Shown one piece after another: positions 34,252 to 43,243 of a stretch of 64,000 bases of DNA. The stretch lies in the NCBI RefSeq assembly GCF_008065375.1, contig NZ_VJYI01000003.1, forward strand, positions 310,001 through 374,000. The letters run 5' to 3'. This DNA comes from Nonomuraea sp. SYSU D8015. GTDB taxonomy: Bacteria > Actinomycetota > Actinomycetes > Streptosporangiales > Streptosporangiaceae. Each line of letters starts with the position of its first letter. The first letter of the stretch is position 1. Under the pieces are notes generated by a model. It did no database searches. It had not been told where the DNA came from and was given only the letters and a program-made list of their open reading frames with translations. Position numbers and translations under genes: made by a program.

Positions 34252-34280
34252 GCATGCTACATCGGTCGCATGTAACATGC
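34252..34280. promoter_or_regulatory. Candidate GntR operator between hglS and the dehydrogenase gene
   Basis: A perfect 6+1+6 palindrome, GCATGTAACATGC, at 34268-34280, plus a related inverted copy GCATGCTACAT beginning at 34252. It lies in the 61-bp gap between divergent starts, so one bound dimer or pair would control both genes. The half GTAACATGC recurs before gntR. Confidence 0.55.
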
Positions 34281-34285
34281 TACGC

Positions 34286-37072
34286 ATGGATCGGGCAGCC
34301 GCTCTCGCGACCGACCTCCGCCGGCGCGGAGTCACCGACGTGCTGACCGATTCCACGACCCGCTCGATCCACTCCTCCGACGCCTCGCTCTACCGCGTGC
34401 TCCCACTGCTGGTCGCCCGGCCGCGGTCGGCCGAGGACGTGGCCGCCGCGGTCGAGCTGTGCGCCCGCCACGAGATCCCCCTGACCGCCCGCGGCGCCGG
34501 CACGTCGGTCGCCGGCAACGCCGTCGGCCCCGGGCTCCTGCTGGACTTCAGCCGCCACATGAACCGGGTGCTGGACATGGACGCCGGATCCCGCACGGCG
34601 GTGGTCCAGCCGGGCGTCGTCCAGGCGGCCCTGCAGCTCGCGGCGGCCCCGTACGGGCTGAGGTTCGGCCCCGACCCGTCCACCCACACGCGCTGCACGA
34701 TCGGCGGCATGATCGGCAACAACGCGTGCGGCTCCAGGACGCTCGGCTACGGCCGCACCTCCGACAACATCGCCGGGCTGAGGGCCGTGGCAGGCGACGG
34801 CACTCCCCTGGACCTCCCCACCGGCAAGGGCCCCGCCGCGCTGCGCGACCTGGTGATGGCGAACCTCGCCACGATCAGGACTGAGTTCGGCCGGTTCGGG
34901 CGGCAGATGTCGGGTTACGCGCTGGAGCACCTGCTGCCCGAGAACGGGTTCGATGTCGCCCGCCTGCTGGTCGGCAGCGAGGGCACGCTGGCCGTGCTGA
35001 CCGAGGCGACGGTGCGGCTGGTGCGCGACCCGGCGCACCGGGTGCTGGTGGTGCTCGGCTACGACGACATCGCGGCGGCCGGGGACGCCGCGCCCGCCCT
35101 GCTGGAGCACCGGCCCACGGCATGTGAGGGCCTCGACGCGCGCATCGTGGACGTGGTGCGGCGCCGGCGCGGGGCGCACGCGGTGCCGCCGCTGCCGCGT
35201 GGGGCCGCCTGGCTGTTCGCCGAGGTGGCGGGGGACGACGAGGCCGAGGTGCTGGACCGGGCCCGGCGGGTGGCGGCCGGCGGCGAGGACGCGCTCGTCG
35301 TCACCGACCGGGCCGAGGCCCTGGCGCTCTGGCGCATCAGGGAGGACGGCGCGGGCCTGGCCGGCCGCAGCCCCGCCGGGCTGCCCGCGCACGCGGGCTG
35401 GGAGGACGCCGCCGTGCCGCCCGCGATGCTGGGGCGCTACCTGCGCGACTTCGAGTCGCTGATGGCCGAGCACGGCCTGACCGGCTACCCGTACGGGCAC
35501 TTCGGCGACGGCTGCCTGCACATCCGGATCGACGTGCCGCTGGACCGGCCGGGCGGGCGCAAGGTGTTCCGCGACTTCCTGGTGGCCGCGGCCACGCTGG
35601 TCGCCGGCTACGGCGGCTCGCTGTCCGGCGAGCACGGCGACGGCCGGGCCCGCAGCGAGCTGCTGCCGCTCATGTACTCCGAAGCCGCGCTCGACCTGTT
35701 CGCCCGGGTCAAGGCCGTCTTCGACCCCGCCGACGTGCTCAACCCCGGCGTCCTGGTGCGGCCCCGCCCCCTCGACGCCGACCTGCGCGTTCCCGCCGCC
35801 CGCCGGGTGGGCGGCCTCGCCCTGGCCTACCGCGCCGACGGCGGCGACTTCGCGCAGGCCGTGCACCGCTGCACCGGGGTGGGCAAGTGCCGGGCCGACA
35901 ACACGGCGACCGGCGGCGTGATGTGCCCGTCCTACCTGGCCACCCGGGAGGAGAAGGACTCGACCCGCGGCCGCGCCAGGGCGCTGCAGGAGATGCTCAA
36001 CGGCTCGGCCGTCTCCGGCGGCTGGCGCTCGCCCGAGGTGCACGAGGCCCTGGAGCTGTGCCTGTCGTGCAAGGGCTGCGCCTCCGACTGCCCGACGGGG
36101 ATCGACATGGCGGCGTACAAGTCGGAGGTGCTCCACCAGAGCTACAAGGGGCGGGTGCGCCCGGCCGCCCACTACGCGCTGGGCCGGCTGCCGCTGTGGG
36201 CGAGACTGGCCGGGCGGATGCCGCGGGCCGTCAACGCCGTCCTGCGCGCGCCCGCGCTGCGCCGGCCGGCGCTGGCGCTGGCCGGGGTGGATCGGCGGCG
36301 CACGCTGCCGGCGTTCGCGCAGCAGACGTTCCGCTCCTGGTTCGCGCGGAGCCGGCGTCCGGCGTCCGGGGAGCCGGTCCTGCTGTTCGTCGACACCTTC
36401 ACCGACCATTTCGCGCCGGAGGTCGGCCGCGCCACCGTGGCTGTGCTAGAGGCCGCAGGCTACCGGCCGCGGATCAGCGAGCGCCGCCAGTGCTGCGCGC
36501 TCACCTGGATCTCCACCGGCCAGCTGGACGCGGCCAGGAGGATCCTGGGCCGTACGGTCGCCGACCTGACGGAGGCCGCCGAGGCAGGCGTGCCGATCGT
36601 GGGCATGGAGCCGTCGTGCACGGCGGTCCTGCGCTCGGACGCGCTGGAGCTGCTGGACGAGGCGGCGGCCGGGCCGGTGGCGCGCATGACCCGGACGCTG
36701 GCCGAGCTCCTGTCGGAGACCCCTGGCTGGCGGCCGCCGGCGCTGGACGGGACGCCGGTGGTGGCCCAGCCGCACTGCCACCACCACGCCGTGATGAGCT
36801 GGGACCAGGACGCCCGGCTGCTGCGCGAGGCCGGCGCGGAGGTGCGCCGGCTGGGCGGATGCTGCGGGCTGGCCGGCAACTTCGGGGTCGAGAAGCGACA
36901 CTACGAGGTGTCCGTGGCCGTGGCCGAGCTGCAACTGCTGCCGGCGCTCCGGGAGGCGGGGCCGGAGACCGCCGTCCTGGCCGACGGCTTCTCCTGCCGT
37001 ACGCAGATCGCCGACCTGTCCCCCCGCCGGGGCGTCCACCTGGCGCAGCTCCTCGCCGATCGACTCCCTTGA
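34286..37072 (+). CDS. FAD- and Fe-S-containing dehydrogenase, D-2-hydroxyglutarate dehydrogenase-like (YdiJ type)
   Basis: 928 residues. N-terminal PCMH FAD domain (PLTARGAGTSVAGNAVGPGL, CTIGGMIGNNACGSRTLGYG), FAD-oxidase C domain (GYPYGHFGDGCLHIRIDVPL, LSGEHGDGRARSELL), a two-cluster ferredoxin region (CTGVGKCR, CLSCKGCASDCPTGID) and two CCG domains (RQCCALTW, GGCCGLAGNFG). This architecture oxidises D-2-hydroxyglutarate to 2-oxoglutarate and feeds electrons to the membrane chain. D-lactate or glycolate are alternatives, but the divergent HglS gene, which makes D-2-hydroxyglutarate, strongly favours it. Confidence 0.9.
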   Translation: MDRAAALATDLRRRGVTDVLTDSTTRSIHSSDASLYRVLPLLVARPRSAEDVAAAVELCARHEIPLTARGAGTSVAGNAVGPGLLLDFSRHMNRVLDMDAGSRTAVVQPGVVQAALQLAAAPYGLRFGPDPSTHTRCTIGGMIGNNACGSRTLGYGRTSDNIAGLRAVAGDGTPLDLPTGKGPAALRDLVMANLATIRTEFGRFGRQMSGYALEHLLPENGFDVARLLVGSEGTLAVLTEATVRLVRDPAHRVLVVLGYDDIAAAGDAAPALLEHRPTACEGLDARIVDVVRRRRGAHAVPPLPRGAAWLFAEVAGDDEAEVLDRARRVAAGGEDALVVTDRAEALALWRIREDGAGLAGRSPAGLPAHAGWEDAAVPPAMLGRYLRDFESLMAEHGLTGYPYGHFGDGCLHIRIDVPLDRPGGRKVFRDFLVAAATLVAGYGGSLSGEHGDGRARSELLPLMYSEAALDLFARVKAVFDPADVLNPGVLVRPRPLDADLRVPAARRVGGLALAYRADGGDFAQAVHRCTGVGKCRADNTATGGVMCPSYLATREEKDSTRGRARALQEMLNGSAVSGGWRSPEVHEALELCLSCKGCASDCPTGIDMAAYKSEVLHQSYKGRVRPAAHYALGRLPLWARLAGRMPRAVNAVLRAPALRRPALALAGVDRRRTLPAFAQQTFRSWFARSRRPASGEPVLLFVDTFTDHFAPEVGRATVAVLEAAGYRPRISERRQCCALTWISTGQLDAARRILGRTVADLTEAAEAGVPIVGMEPSCTAVLRSDALELLDEAAAGPVARMTRTLAELLSETPGWRPPALDGTPVVAQPHCHHHAVMSWDQDARLLREAGAEVRRLGGCCGLAGNFGVEKRHYEVSVAVAELQLLPALREAGPETAVLADGFSCRTQIADLSPRRGVHLAQLLADRLP

Positions 37073-37080
37073 GGTCCCCC

Positions 37081-38028
37081 ATGCTCAATCCGCTCCACCT
37101 GCGGACGCTGACCGCCGTGCTGAACGCCGGCTCGTTCGCCGCCGCGGCCAGGCGGCTCGGCTACACCGCCTCCGCGGTCTCGCAGCAGATCGCGGCGCTG
37201 GAGCGGGCGGTCAGGATGCCGCTGTTCGAACGCGGGGCCCAGACCATCACGCCGACCCCGGCGGCCCGCTACCTCGTGTCGCGGGCCTACGACGTGCTGG
37301 CGGCGCTGGACGCGCTGGAGGAGGACGTCCGCGGCATGTCCGAGGGCACGATCGGCCGGCTCAGGCTGGGCAGCTTCCCGACGGCGAGCCAGCGGCTGCT
37401 GCCGATCGCCCTGGCCTCGTACGCCGGGACGCACCCGTCGGTGGAGACCGTCCTGGACGAGGGCGAGCCCGACGAGCTGATCCCGCTGCTCCGGGCCGGC
37501 GAGCTCGACCTGGCGCTGGTCTACCGCTACGACCCGGTGCCCCGGGCCTGGCCGCGGGACCTGCAGGAGATCGGGCTGCTGGAGGAGGAGCTGCTGCTCC
37601 TGCTGCCCGGGGGACATTCGCTGGCCGCCGCCGAGACGGTCGCCCTCGACGACCTCAAGCAGGAGACGTGGGTGTCCACGAGGGAGGGCACCGCCGGGGC
37701 GTCCTGCCTGCGCCGGCTGTGCGCGCCGGCGGGCTACGAGCCGCGCGTCGACTACCGCAGCAACGACTACGGCGTCATCCGCGGGCTAGTGCGCTCGGGG
37801 CTGGGGGTCGCGCTGGTGCCGGCGCTCGCGCACGTGCCGAGTCAGGGCGTGGTCACGGCCCGGCTGAGCGGGGTCGAGGCCCGCAGGCGGATCGCCGCCG
37901 TGCACCGGGGCACGAATCCGGCGGTGACCGGCGCGGTGTGGTCGTTGTGCCAGGCGGCGGCCCGGCTGGCCGCGGAGCTGCCCAGCGTAAGAACTTCTTC
38001 GGCCACGCCGACAAAGAGCGGCGCTTGA
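37081..38028 (+). CDS. LysR-family transcriptional regulator
   Basis: 315 residues, starting MLNPLHLRTLTAVLNAGSFA, 8 nt after the dehydrogenase stop. HTH: AARRLGYTASAVSQQIAALE; effector domain from about residue 90 (GRLRLGSFPTASQRLLPIAL). Same strand as its neighbours and inside the module, so it may act on the flavoprotein-ALDH pair downstream. A second regulator for one pathway suggests two inducers. Confidence 0.9.
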   Translation: MLNPLHLRTLTAVLNAGSFAAAARRLGYTASAVSQQIAALERAVRMPLFERGAQTITPTPAARYLVSRAYDVLAALDALEEDVRGMSEGTIGRLRLGSFPTASQRLLPIALASYAGTHPSVETVLDEGEPDELIPLLRAGELDLALVYRYDPVPRAWPRDLQEIGLLEEELLLLLPGGHSLAAAETVALDDLKQETWVSTREGTAGASCLRRLCAPAGYEPRVDYRSNDYGVIRGLVRSGLGVALVPALAHVPSQGVVTARLSGVEARRRIAAVHRGTNPAVTGAVWSLCQAAARLAAELPSVRTSSATPTKSGA

Positions 38029-38054
38029 CCGCTTCCTCCGGATCTGTCCGATCC

Positions 38055-38068
38055 GCAATGCTAGATGT
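38055..38068. promoter_or_regulatory. Weak candidate regulator site before the amine-oxidising flavoprotein gene
   Basis: GCAATGCTAGATGT. Its ATGCTA part matches the inverted copy ATGCTACAT at 34254; weaker than the other two sites and 25 nt before the start codon. Listed only because the other members of the module carry related sequences. Confidence 0.2.
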
Positions 38069-38092
38069 GGTAGCTGGCGAAAGGAACCGTTC

Positions 38093-39247
38093 ATGGGACG
38101 TGTGCTCCCCACACATGCCTCCGTGGTCGTCATCGGGGGCGGCTGCATGGGCGTCAGCTCGGCGTACGCGCTGGCCGCGGCCGGGGTGCGCGACGTGGTC
38201 CTGATCGACAAGGGGCCGCTGGGCTCCGGCTCGACCTCCAAGGCGGCGGGGGGCGTGCGCGCGCAGTTCTCCGACCGGGTGAACATCGAGCTCGCCGTAC
38301 GCAGCCTGGAGACCTTCGAGACCTTCGCCGACCGCTTCCGTCAGGAGATCGACCTGCACAAGGTGGGCTACCTGTTCCTGCTGGACTCGCCCGAGTCGGT
38401 CGCGGCGTTCGAGAAGAACGTCGCGATCCAGAACGACCTCGGCGTGCCCAGCCGGATGATCTCCGTGCCGGAGGCCGCGGAGCTGTCGCCGCTGATCGAC
38501 ACCGACGGGCTGCTCGCCGCCGCCTACTCCCCCAGCGACGGCCACTGCACACCGGAGTCCGTGGTGCTCGGCTACGCGGGCGCGGCCCGGCGGCTGGGCG
38601 CGCGGCTGCTGCCCGGCTGCGCCGCGACCGGCATCGAGACGGTGGACGGCCGCATCGTCGCCGTACAGACCGAGGGCGGCCGCATCGAGACCGACACCGT
38701 CATCTGCGCGGCCGGGGCCTGGTCGCAGCCGATCGGCGCCTGGGTGGGCGTGGACCTGCCGGTGACCCCGCTCCGCAGGCAGGTCCTGGTCACCGAGCCG
38801 GTCCCCGACCTGCCGCCGATGGCGTTCACCATCGACTTCGGCACCACGTTCTACTTCCACCGCGAGGGTCCCGGCCTGCTGCTGGGCATGTCCGACCCGG
38901 ACGAGACCCCGGGGTTCAAGCTCGACCGGTCCGACGCCTGGCTGCCGCGGCTGGGCGAGGCCATGGCCCGCCGCGCCCCGGCGCTGATGGAGACCGGCAT
39001 CGCCACCGGCTGGGCCGGCCTGTACGAGGTGACGCCCGACCACAACGCGCTCATCGGGACCGCCCCCGGCGTCGACCGGTTCATCTACGCCACCGGCTTC
39101 TCCGGCCACGGGTTCCTGATGAGCCCGGCCGTCGGCGAGGTGGTGCGCGACCTCTACCTGGGCCGGGCGCCGTTCGTGGACGTCTCCGGCTTCGACGCGG
39201 GCCGCTTCGCCGCCGCCGGGGCCAGGCCCGAGCTCAACATCGTCTGA
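38093..39247 (+). CDS. DAO-family FAD-dependent amine oxidoreductase, L-pipecolate oxidase-like
   Basis: 384 residues. Dinucleotide-binding VVVIGGGCMGVSSAYALAAA at the N-terminus and the family ends ITGYEVTPDHNALIG-like segment (GLYEVTPDHNALIGTAPGVD, TGFSGHGFLMSPAVGE). The closest groups are sarcosine oxidase beta, D-amino acid dehydrogenase and L-pipecolate oxidase (AmaA). Placed 19 nt before an ALDH7 gene, a pipecolate oxidase producing piperideine-6-carboxylate is the best fit; a different secondary amine is possible. AAAGGA ribosome binding site. Confidence 0.85.
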   Translation: MGRVLPTHASVVVIGGGCMGVSSAYALAAAGVRDVVLIDKGPLGSGSTSKAAGGVRAQFSDRVNIELAVRSLETFETFADRFRQEIDLHKVGYLFLLDSPESVAAFEKNVAIQNDLGVPSRMISVPEAAELSPLIDTDGLLAAAYSPSDGHCTPESVVLGYAGAARRLGARLLPGCAATGIETVDGRIVAVQTEGGRIETDTVICAAGAWSQPIGAWVGVDLPVTPLRRQVLVTEPVPDLPPMAFTIDFGTTFYFHREGPGLLLGMSDPDETPGFKLDRSDAWLPRLGEAMARRAPALMETGIATGWAGLYEVTPDHNALIGTAPGVDRFIYATGFSGHGFLMSPAVGEVVRDLYLGRAPFVDVSGFDAGRFAAAGARPELNIV

Positions 39248-39266
39248 CGACCGAGGGAGATCTTTG

Positions 39267-40811
39267 ATGGTGACCACGCTGCCCGCCGCGGGCGAGCTGG
39301 CCGCGACGGCGCGCGAGACCGCCAAGCGCTGCGGTGTGGACGTGGACGCGCTGGGCGGCGCGGTCACGACGACCTCGCCGATCAATGGGGCGCCGCTGGC
39401 CACCGTGGACTGGGTGGAGGCCACCGCCGGGGACGACGCCGTGGACGACGCCGTCGCGCGGGCCAGGGAGGCGTTCCTCGCCTGGCGTGCCGTGCCCGCG
39501 CCGGTCCGCGGCGCGCTGGTCAAGCGGCTCGGCGAGCTGCTGACCGAGCACAAGCCGGACCTCGCCACGCTGATCAGCCTGGAGGTCGGGAAGATCACCT
39601 CTGAGGCGCTGGGCGAGGTCCAGGAGATGATCGACATCTGCGACTTCGCGGTGGGCCTGTCCCGCCAGTTGTACGGGCGCACGATCAGCTCCGAGCGGCC
39701 CGGCCACCGGCTCATGGAGACCTGGCACCCGCTCGGCGTCGTCGGAGTGATCAGCGCCTTCAACTTCCCGGCCGCGGTGTGGTCGTGGAACACGGCGATC
39801 GCCCTGGTGTGCGGCGATCCGGTCGTCTGGAAGCCGTCGGAGCTGGCGCCGCTGACCGCCCTGGCCTGCGCGGCCCTGCTGGACCGGGCCGCGGCCGAGC
39901 GGGGCGCGCCCGCGTACCTGAGCCAGGTCCTGATCGGCGGACCCGGCGTCGGCGAGGCGCTCGTCGACCATCCGGGGATCGCCCTGGTCAGCGCCACCGG
40001 CTCGACCCGCATGGGCCGCGCGGTGGGGCCGCGGGTGGCCGCCAGGTTCGGGCGGTCGCTGCTGGAGCTGGGCGGGAACAACGCGGCCGTGGTCTGCCCG
40101 TCAGCCGACCTGGACCTGGCCACGCGCGGCATCGTGTTCTCGGCCGCGGGCACGGCCGGCCAGCGGTGCACGACGATGCGCCGCGTCATCGCCCACGCCG
40201 ACGTCGCCGACGCGCTCGTCGAGCGCCTCGCCGACGCCTACGCGCGCCTGCCCATCGGCAACCCGCTGGCGCCGGGCACCCTGGTGGGGCCGTTGATCAA
40301 CGAGCGGGCGCACGCGGCGATGCGCGACGCGCTGGACGCCGCCCTCGAGCAGGGTGGCACGCTGGTGGCCGGTGGCGGTCGGCGGCTCGCCGACCAGGCG
40401 CCGGACGCGTACTACGCCGAGCCGGCGCTGGTGCGGATGCCGGAGCAGACCCCGATCGTGGCCCAGGAGACGTTCGCGCCCATCCTGTACGTCATGCCGT
40501 ACGACACGCTGGAGCAGGCCATCGCGCTCAACAACGCGGTGCCCCAGGGGCTGTCGTCCAGCATCTTCACCCGGGACCAGGCGGAGGCCGAGCTGTTCGT
40601 GTCGGCCGAGGGCTCCGACTGCGGGATCGTCAACGTCAACATCGGCACGTCGGGGGCCGAGATCGGCGGGGCGTTCGGCGGGGAGAAGGAGACCGGCGGC
40701 GGGCGGGAGTCCGGCTCGGACGCGTGGCGCGCCTACATGCGCCGCGCCACGAACACGATCAACTACTCCGGCGAGTTGCCGCTGGCCCAGGGCGTCGAGT
40801 TCACCATCTGA
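39267..40811 (+). CDS. amaB: ALDH7-family alpha-aminoadipate semialdehyde (piperideine-6-carboxylate) dehydrogenase
   Basis: 514 residues from ATG 39267 (GAGGGAGA upstream). ALDH fold with catalytic C301 (GTAGQRCTTMRR) and general base E267 (LLELGGNNAAVV). The stretch SDCGIVNVNIGTSGAEIGGA followed by FGGEKETGGGRESGSD is specific to the antiquitin/AmaB branch and confers aminoadipate-semialdehyde specificity. It oxidises the semialdehyde to 2-aminoadipate, which after transamination gives the 2-oxoadipate used by HglS. Cotranscribed with the flavoprotein. Confidence 0.9.
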   Translation: MVTTLPAAGELAATARETAKRCGVDVDALGGAVTTTSPINGAPLATVDWVEATAGDDAVDDAVARAREAFLAWRAVPAPVRGALVKRLGELLTEHKPDLATLISLEVGKITSEALGEVQEMIDICDFAVGLSRQLYGRTISSERPGHRLMETWHPLGVVGVISAFNFPAAVWSWNTAIALVCGDPVVWKPSELAPLTALACAALLDRAAAERGAPAYLSQVLIGGPGVGEALVDHPGIALVSATGSTRMGRAVGPRVAARFGRSLLELGGNNAAVVCPSADLDLATRGIVFSAAGTAGQRCTTMRRVIAHADVADALVERLADAYARLPIGNPLAPGTLVGPLINERAHAAMRDALDAALEQGGTLVAGGGRRLADQAPDAYYAEPALVRMPEQTPIVAQETFAPILYVMPYDTLEQAIALNNAVPQGLSSSIFTRDQAEAELFVSAEGSDCGIVNVNIGTSGAEIGGAFGGEKETGGGRESGSDAWRAYMRRATNTINYSGELPLAQGVEFTI

Positions 40812-41199
40812 CCCCGGCTCCCACGCCTTCCTTGCCGCGATCCACCGCGGCGGGGAACCCGTCCACACGCGCCCAGCCCTGCACGCTGAGCACCGCAGCA
40901 CTCACCGCTCCCCCGGCGCGCCGCCGCTGGTCGCGCGTGCCGCCGCTGGTCGCGCATGCCGTAGCGCGGCCGCGCACATGCACCCGCTCTTGTACGTTGA
41001 GCAACCGCCACGGCCAGCTGCACGCGCCGCGCCAGCAGGCGGCCCGTGCACTGTCGGCGGGCCCTGCACTGCCGGCGGACCATGCGCTGCGGCGGTGGCC
41101 GCGGCCCCGGGGGGGCGGGGCGCGGGTCCGGGACGGGGCGCGGTGCGGGTCCGGGACGGGGCGCGGTGCGGGTCCGGGAATGCCCGCTTCATGGGGCGC
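40812..41199. repeat. 388-bp non-coding gap with several unrelated short tandem duplications
   Basis: No gene is supported. Near the left end a 6-bp hairpin (GCCGCG-N6-CGCGGC, 40835-40852) may terminate amaB. Three separate duplications follow: a 19-bp pair CGCCGCTGGTCGCGCGTGC at 40922-40940 and 40941-40959 (1 difference); an 18-bp pair at 41048-41065 and 41066-41083; and a 23-bp unit starting GCGGGTCCGGGACGGGGC repeated two and a half times at 41122-41179. Confidence 0.75.
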
Positions 41200-42459
41200 T
41201 CAGGAGCCGGGCCAGGGAGGAACGTCCTCGACGTCGCGGGCACCGCGCAGAGCCATGCGGACCGGCAGCGGCGACAACACGATGATCGCGCCCGCCAGCC
41301 ACAGCGTCGGCCGCGGTCCGACCGCCTCCCCGAGGAGGCCGCCCAGCAGGGCGCCCAGGGGGAACAGGCCCATCATCAGGAAGCGCATGGTGGCGTTGAC
41401 CCGGCCGAGCAGGCGTTCGGGGCACAGCCGCTGCCGCAGGCTGACGTTGGTGACGGCGTACACGATCTGTCCCAGCTCCCCGGCCGCCGTGCCGAGCACG
41501 ATGAGGCCGACCGCCCAGCCGGGCTGCGCCAGGGGCCCGAGCAGCGCGATCGGGCCGGTCACGGCCAGGGACAACCAGATGATCCGGGCCGAGCCGGCGC
41601 ACCGGGCGAGGCGGGGCGTGAGGGCCGCGCCGGCCAGGGCGGCGAGCGAACCCGCGGCGAGGACCAGCCCGATAGCGGCAGGCGGCAGGCCGAGCGTGCG
41701 GACCATGAAGACGATGCTCACGGCAGAGGCGATCGCGAAGGAGAAGTTGCCGGCGGCGCTGGTGATCGCGATGGCGCGCAGGAGCCTGGTCCGGGCGACG
41801 AACGCCAGGCCCTCCGCGATCTCCGCCCCGAGCCCGGCCGGCCGCGGTGACGAACCCGGCCGCGGTGACGGGGCCGGCTCGCGGGTCCCGATCGCCAGCA
41901 GCGACGCGGCCGACACGGCGAACGTGACGGCCTGGACCAGGACGACGTTCGCGGCGCCCAGCACCGTGACCGCCCATCCTCCGACGCCCGGTCCGGCCAC
42001 CTGGCCGCAGGCGCGGACGGTCTCCATGGCCGAGTTGCCGGCGAGCAGACCGGTCCGGCCGACGACGGACGGGAGGTAGCTCTGGTAGCCGACGTCGAAG
42101 AAGACCCTGGCGACACCGGCCAGCAGCGACACGACCACCAGGTGCGCGATGGTCAGCCGGCCGAGCAGGGCGGCGAGGGGGATCGTGGCCAGGAGCACGG
42201 CGCGGGCCACGTCACTGGCGACGAGGACGGGCCTGCGGCGCCATCGGTCGAGCCACGCGCCGGCCGGCAGGCCGATCAGCGCGAACGCGACGGTTCCCGC
42301 CGCCGTGACGAGGCCGAGCTCCAACGGCGAGGCGCCGAGGGTCACGACGGCGAGCAGCGGGATGGCCACGCCGCTGACCTGCGTGCCGAGCTGGCTGGTG
42401 GTCTGTCCGAGAAGGAGAAGGCGGAAGTCGCGCCGCCGGAGCGGCGAACCGCTGGACAT
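41200..42459 (-). CDS. MFS transporter (MFS_3/enterobactin-exporter-like)
   Basis: 419 residues, about 10-12 hydrophobic segments, starting LRRRDFRLLLLGQTTSQLGT, the typical MFS_3 opening. Also AGAWLDRWRRRPVLVASD (motif A region) and LRQRLCPERLLGRVNATMRF. This group exports siderophores, macrolides and other small molecules; the cargo is unknown. Isolated; its stop lies 20 nt from the tandem repeats. Confidence 0.87.
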   Translation of the reverse strand: MSSGSPLRRRDFRLLLLGQTTSQLGTQVSGVAIPLLAVVTLGASPLELGLVTAAGTVAFALIGLPAGAWLDRWRRRPVLVASDVARAVLLATIPLAALLGRLTIAHLVVVSLLAGVARVFFDVGYQSYLPSVVGRTGLLAGNSAMETVRACGQVAGPGVGGWAVTVLGAANVVLVQAVTFAVSAASLLAIGTREPAPSPRPGSSPRPAGLGAEIAEGLAFVARTRLLRAIAITSAAGNFSFAIASAVSIVFMVRTLGLPPAAIGLVLAAGSLAALAGAALTPRLARCAGSARIIWLSLAVTGPIALLGPLAQPGWAVGLIVLGTAAGELGQIVYAVTNVSLRQRLCPERLLGRVNATMRFLMMGLFPLGALLGGLLGEAVGPRPTLWLAGAIIVLSPLPVRMALRGARDVEDVPPWPGS

Positions 42460-42589
42460 CGAGGAGCCTCCAGAGAGCCGGTGGGTGAACCCCCACCCGC
42501 AGCTCCGAAGGCGTCGCTAGGGGTGGGGGACATTACCGGCCCGTCTCCCGTCCGTCAAGCGGCGGCGTGAAACGGCCTGGTCAGCACGG

Positions 42590-43129
42590 TCAGGCGGTGG
42601 GGAGGTAGCCGTGGGCGACGATGTGGGAGGCGCGGCGGGCGTACATCTCGGGGTCCTCGGGAGCGACGGTGGCCAGGCCGTCCACGTACCGGTTGTACAT
42701 GCAGAACGCGGCGGCGATCAGCACCGTGTCATGGATCTCGGCGTCCGTGGCCCCGGCCTTCCTGGCGGCCTCGACGTCCTCGGGGGTGACGGCGTTGCCG
42801 CTCCGCCGCACGGCCGCCGCGATGCCGAGCAGGGCCCGCAGCTTGTCGGAGATGGGGGCGGTGTCGGGGGCCGAGCAGGCGTGGGCCACGACCTCGTCGC
42901 CTCCTGGAAGCTGGGCGGCGGCGAACGCGCCGTGGGACATCGCGCAGAAGCGGCACTCGTTGAGCGTGGAGACGTACGAGGCGATGAGCTCCCGCTCGCC
43001 CCGCGACAGGGTGTTGTCCCCGCGCAGCAGGATCTCGGCCAGTTCGTTGAGCACCCTGCCGGTCTCGGGGCGGTACCGCAGCAGCCCGACGATTCCCGGA
43101 GCGTCGTTGCCCAGCTCGATGTACGGCAT
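42590..43129 (-). CDS. Carboxymuconolactone decarboxylase/AhpD-family peroxidase-related protein
   Basis: 179 residues, helical. The redox motif ECRFCAMSH (C-x2-C-x3-H) in STLNECRFCAMSHGAFAAAQ is the AhpD/uncharacterised peroxidase-related active site. Starts PYIELGNDAPGIVGLLRYRP, which is the common N-terminus of this subfamily. Likely disposes of peroxides with dihydrolipoamide or similar. Stands alone between an MFS gene and a mycothiol-type enzyme, both on the same strand but with gaps of about 115-130 nt. Confidence 0.88.
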   Translation of the reverse strand: MPYIELGNDAPGIVGLLRYRPETGRVLNELAEILLRGDNTLSRGERELIASYVSTLNECRFCAMSHGAFAAAQLPGGDEVVAHACSAPDTAPISDKLRALLGIAAAVRRSGNAVTPEDVEAARKAGATDAEIHDTVLIAAAFCMYNRYVDGLATVAPEDPEMYARRASHIVAHGYLPTA

Positions 43130-43243
43130 TCGGTGTCCTCCCGAGGATGGTCCTGGGTCGTGGCGTCACCTCCTTCCCTACCTCACCGCGCGGCACGACA
43201 GAAAGGCCCGTTTCCCGGTGGGCGACCCCGGCCTGGAGCGGGG

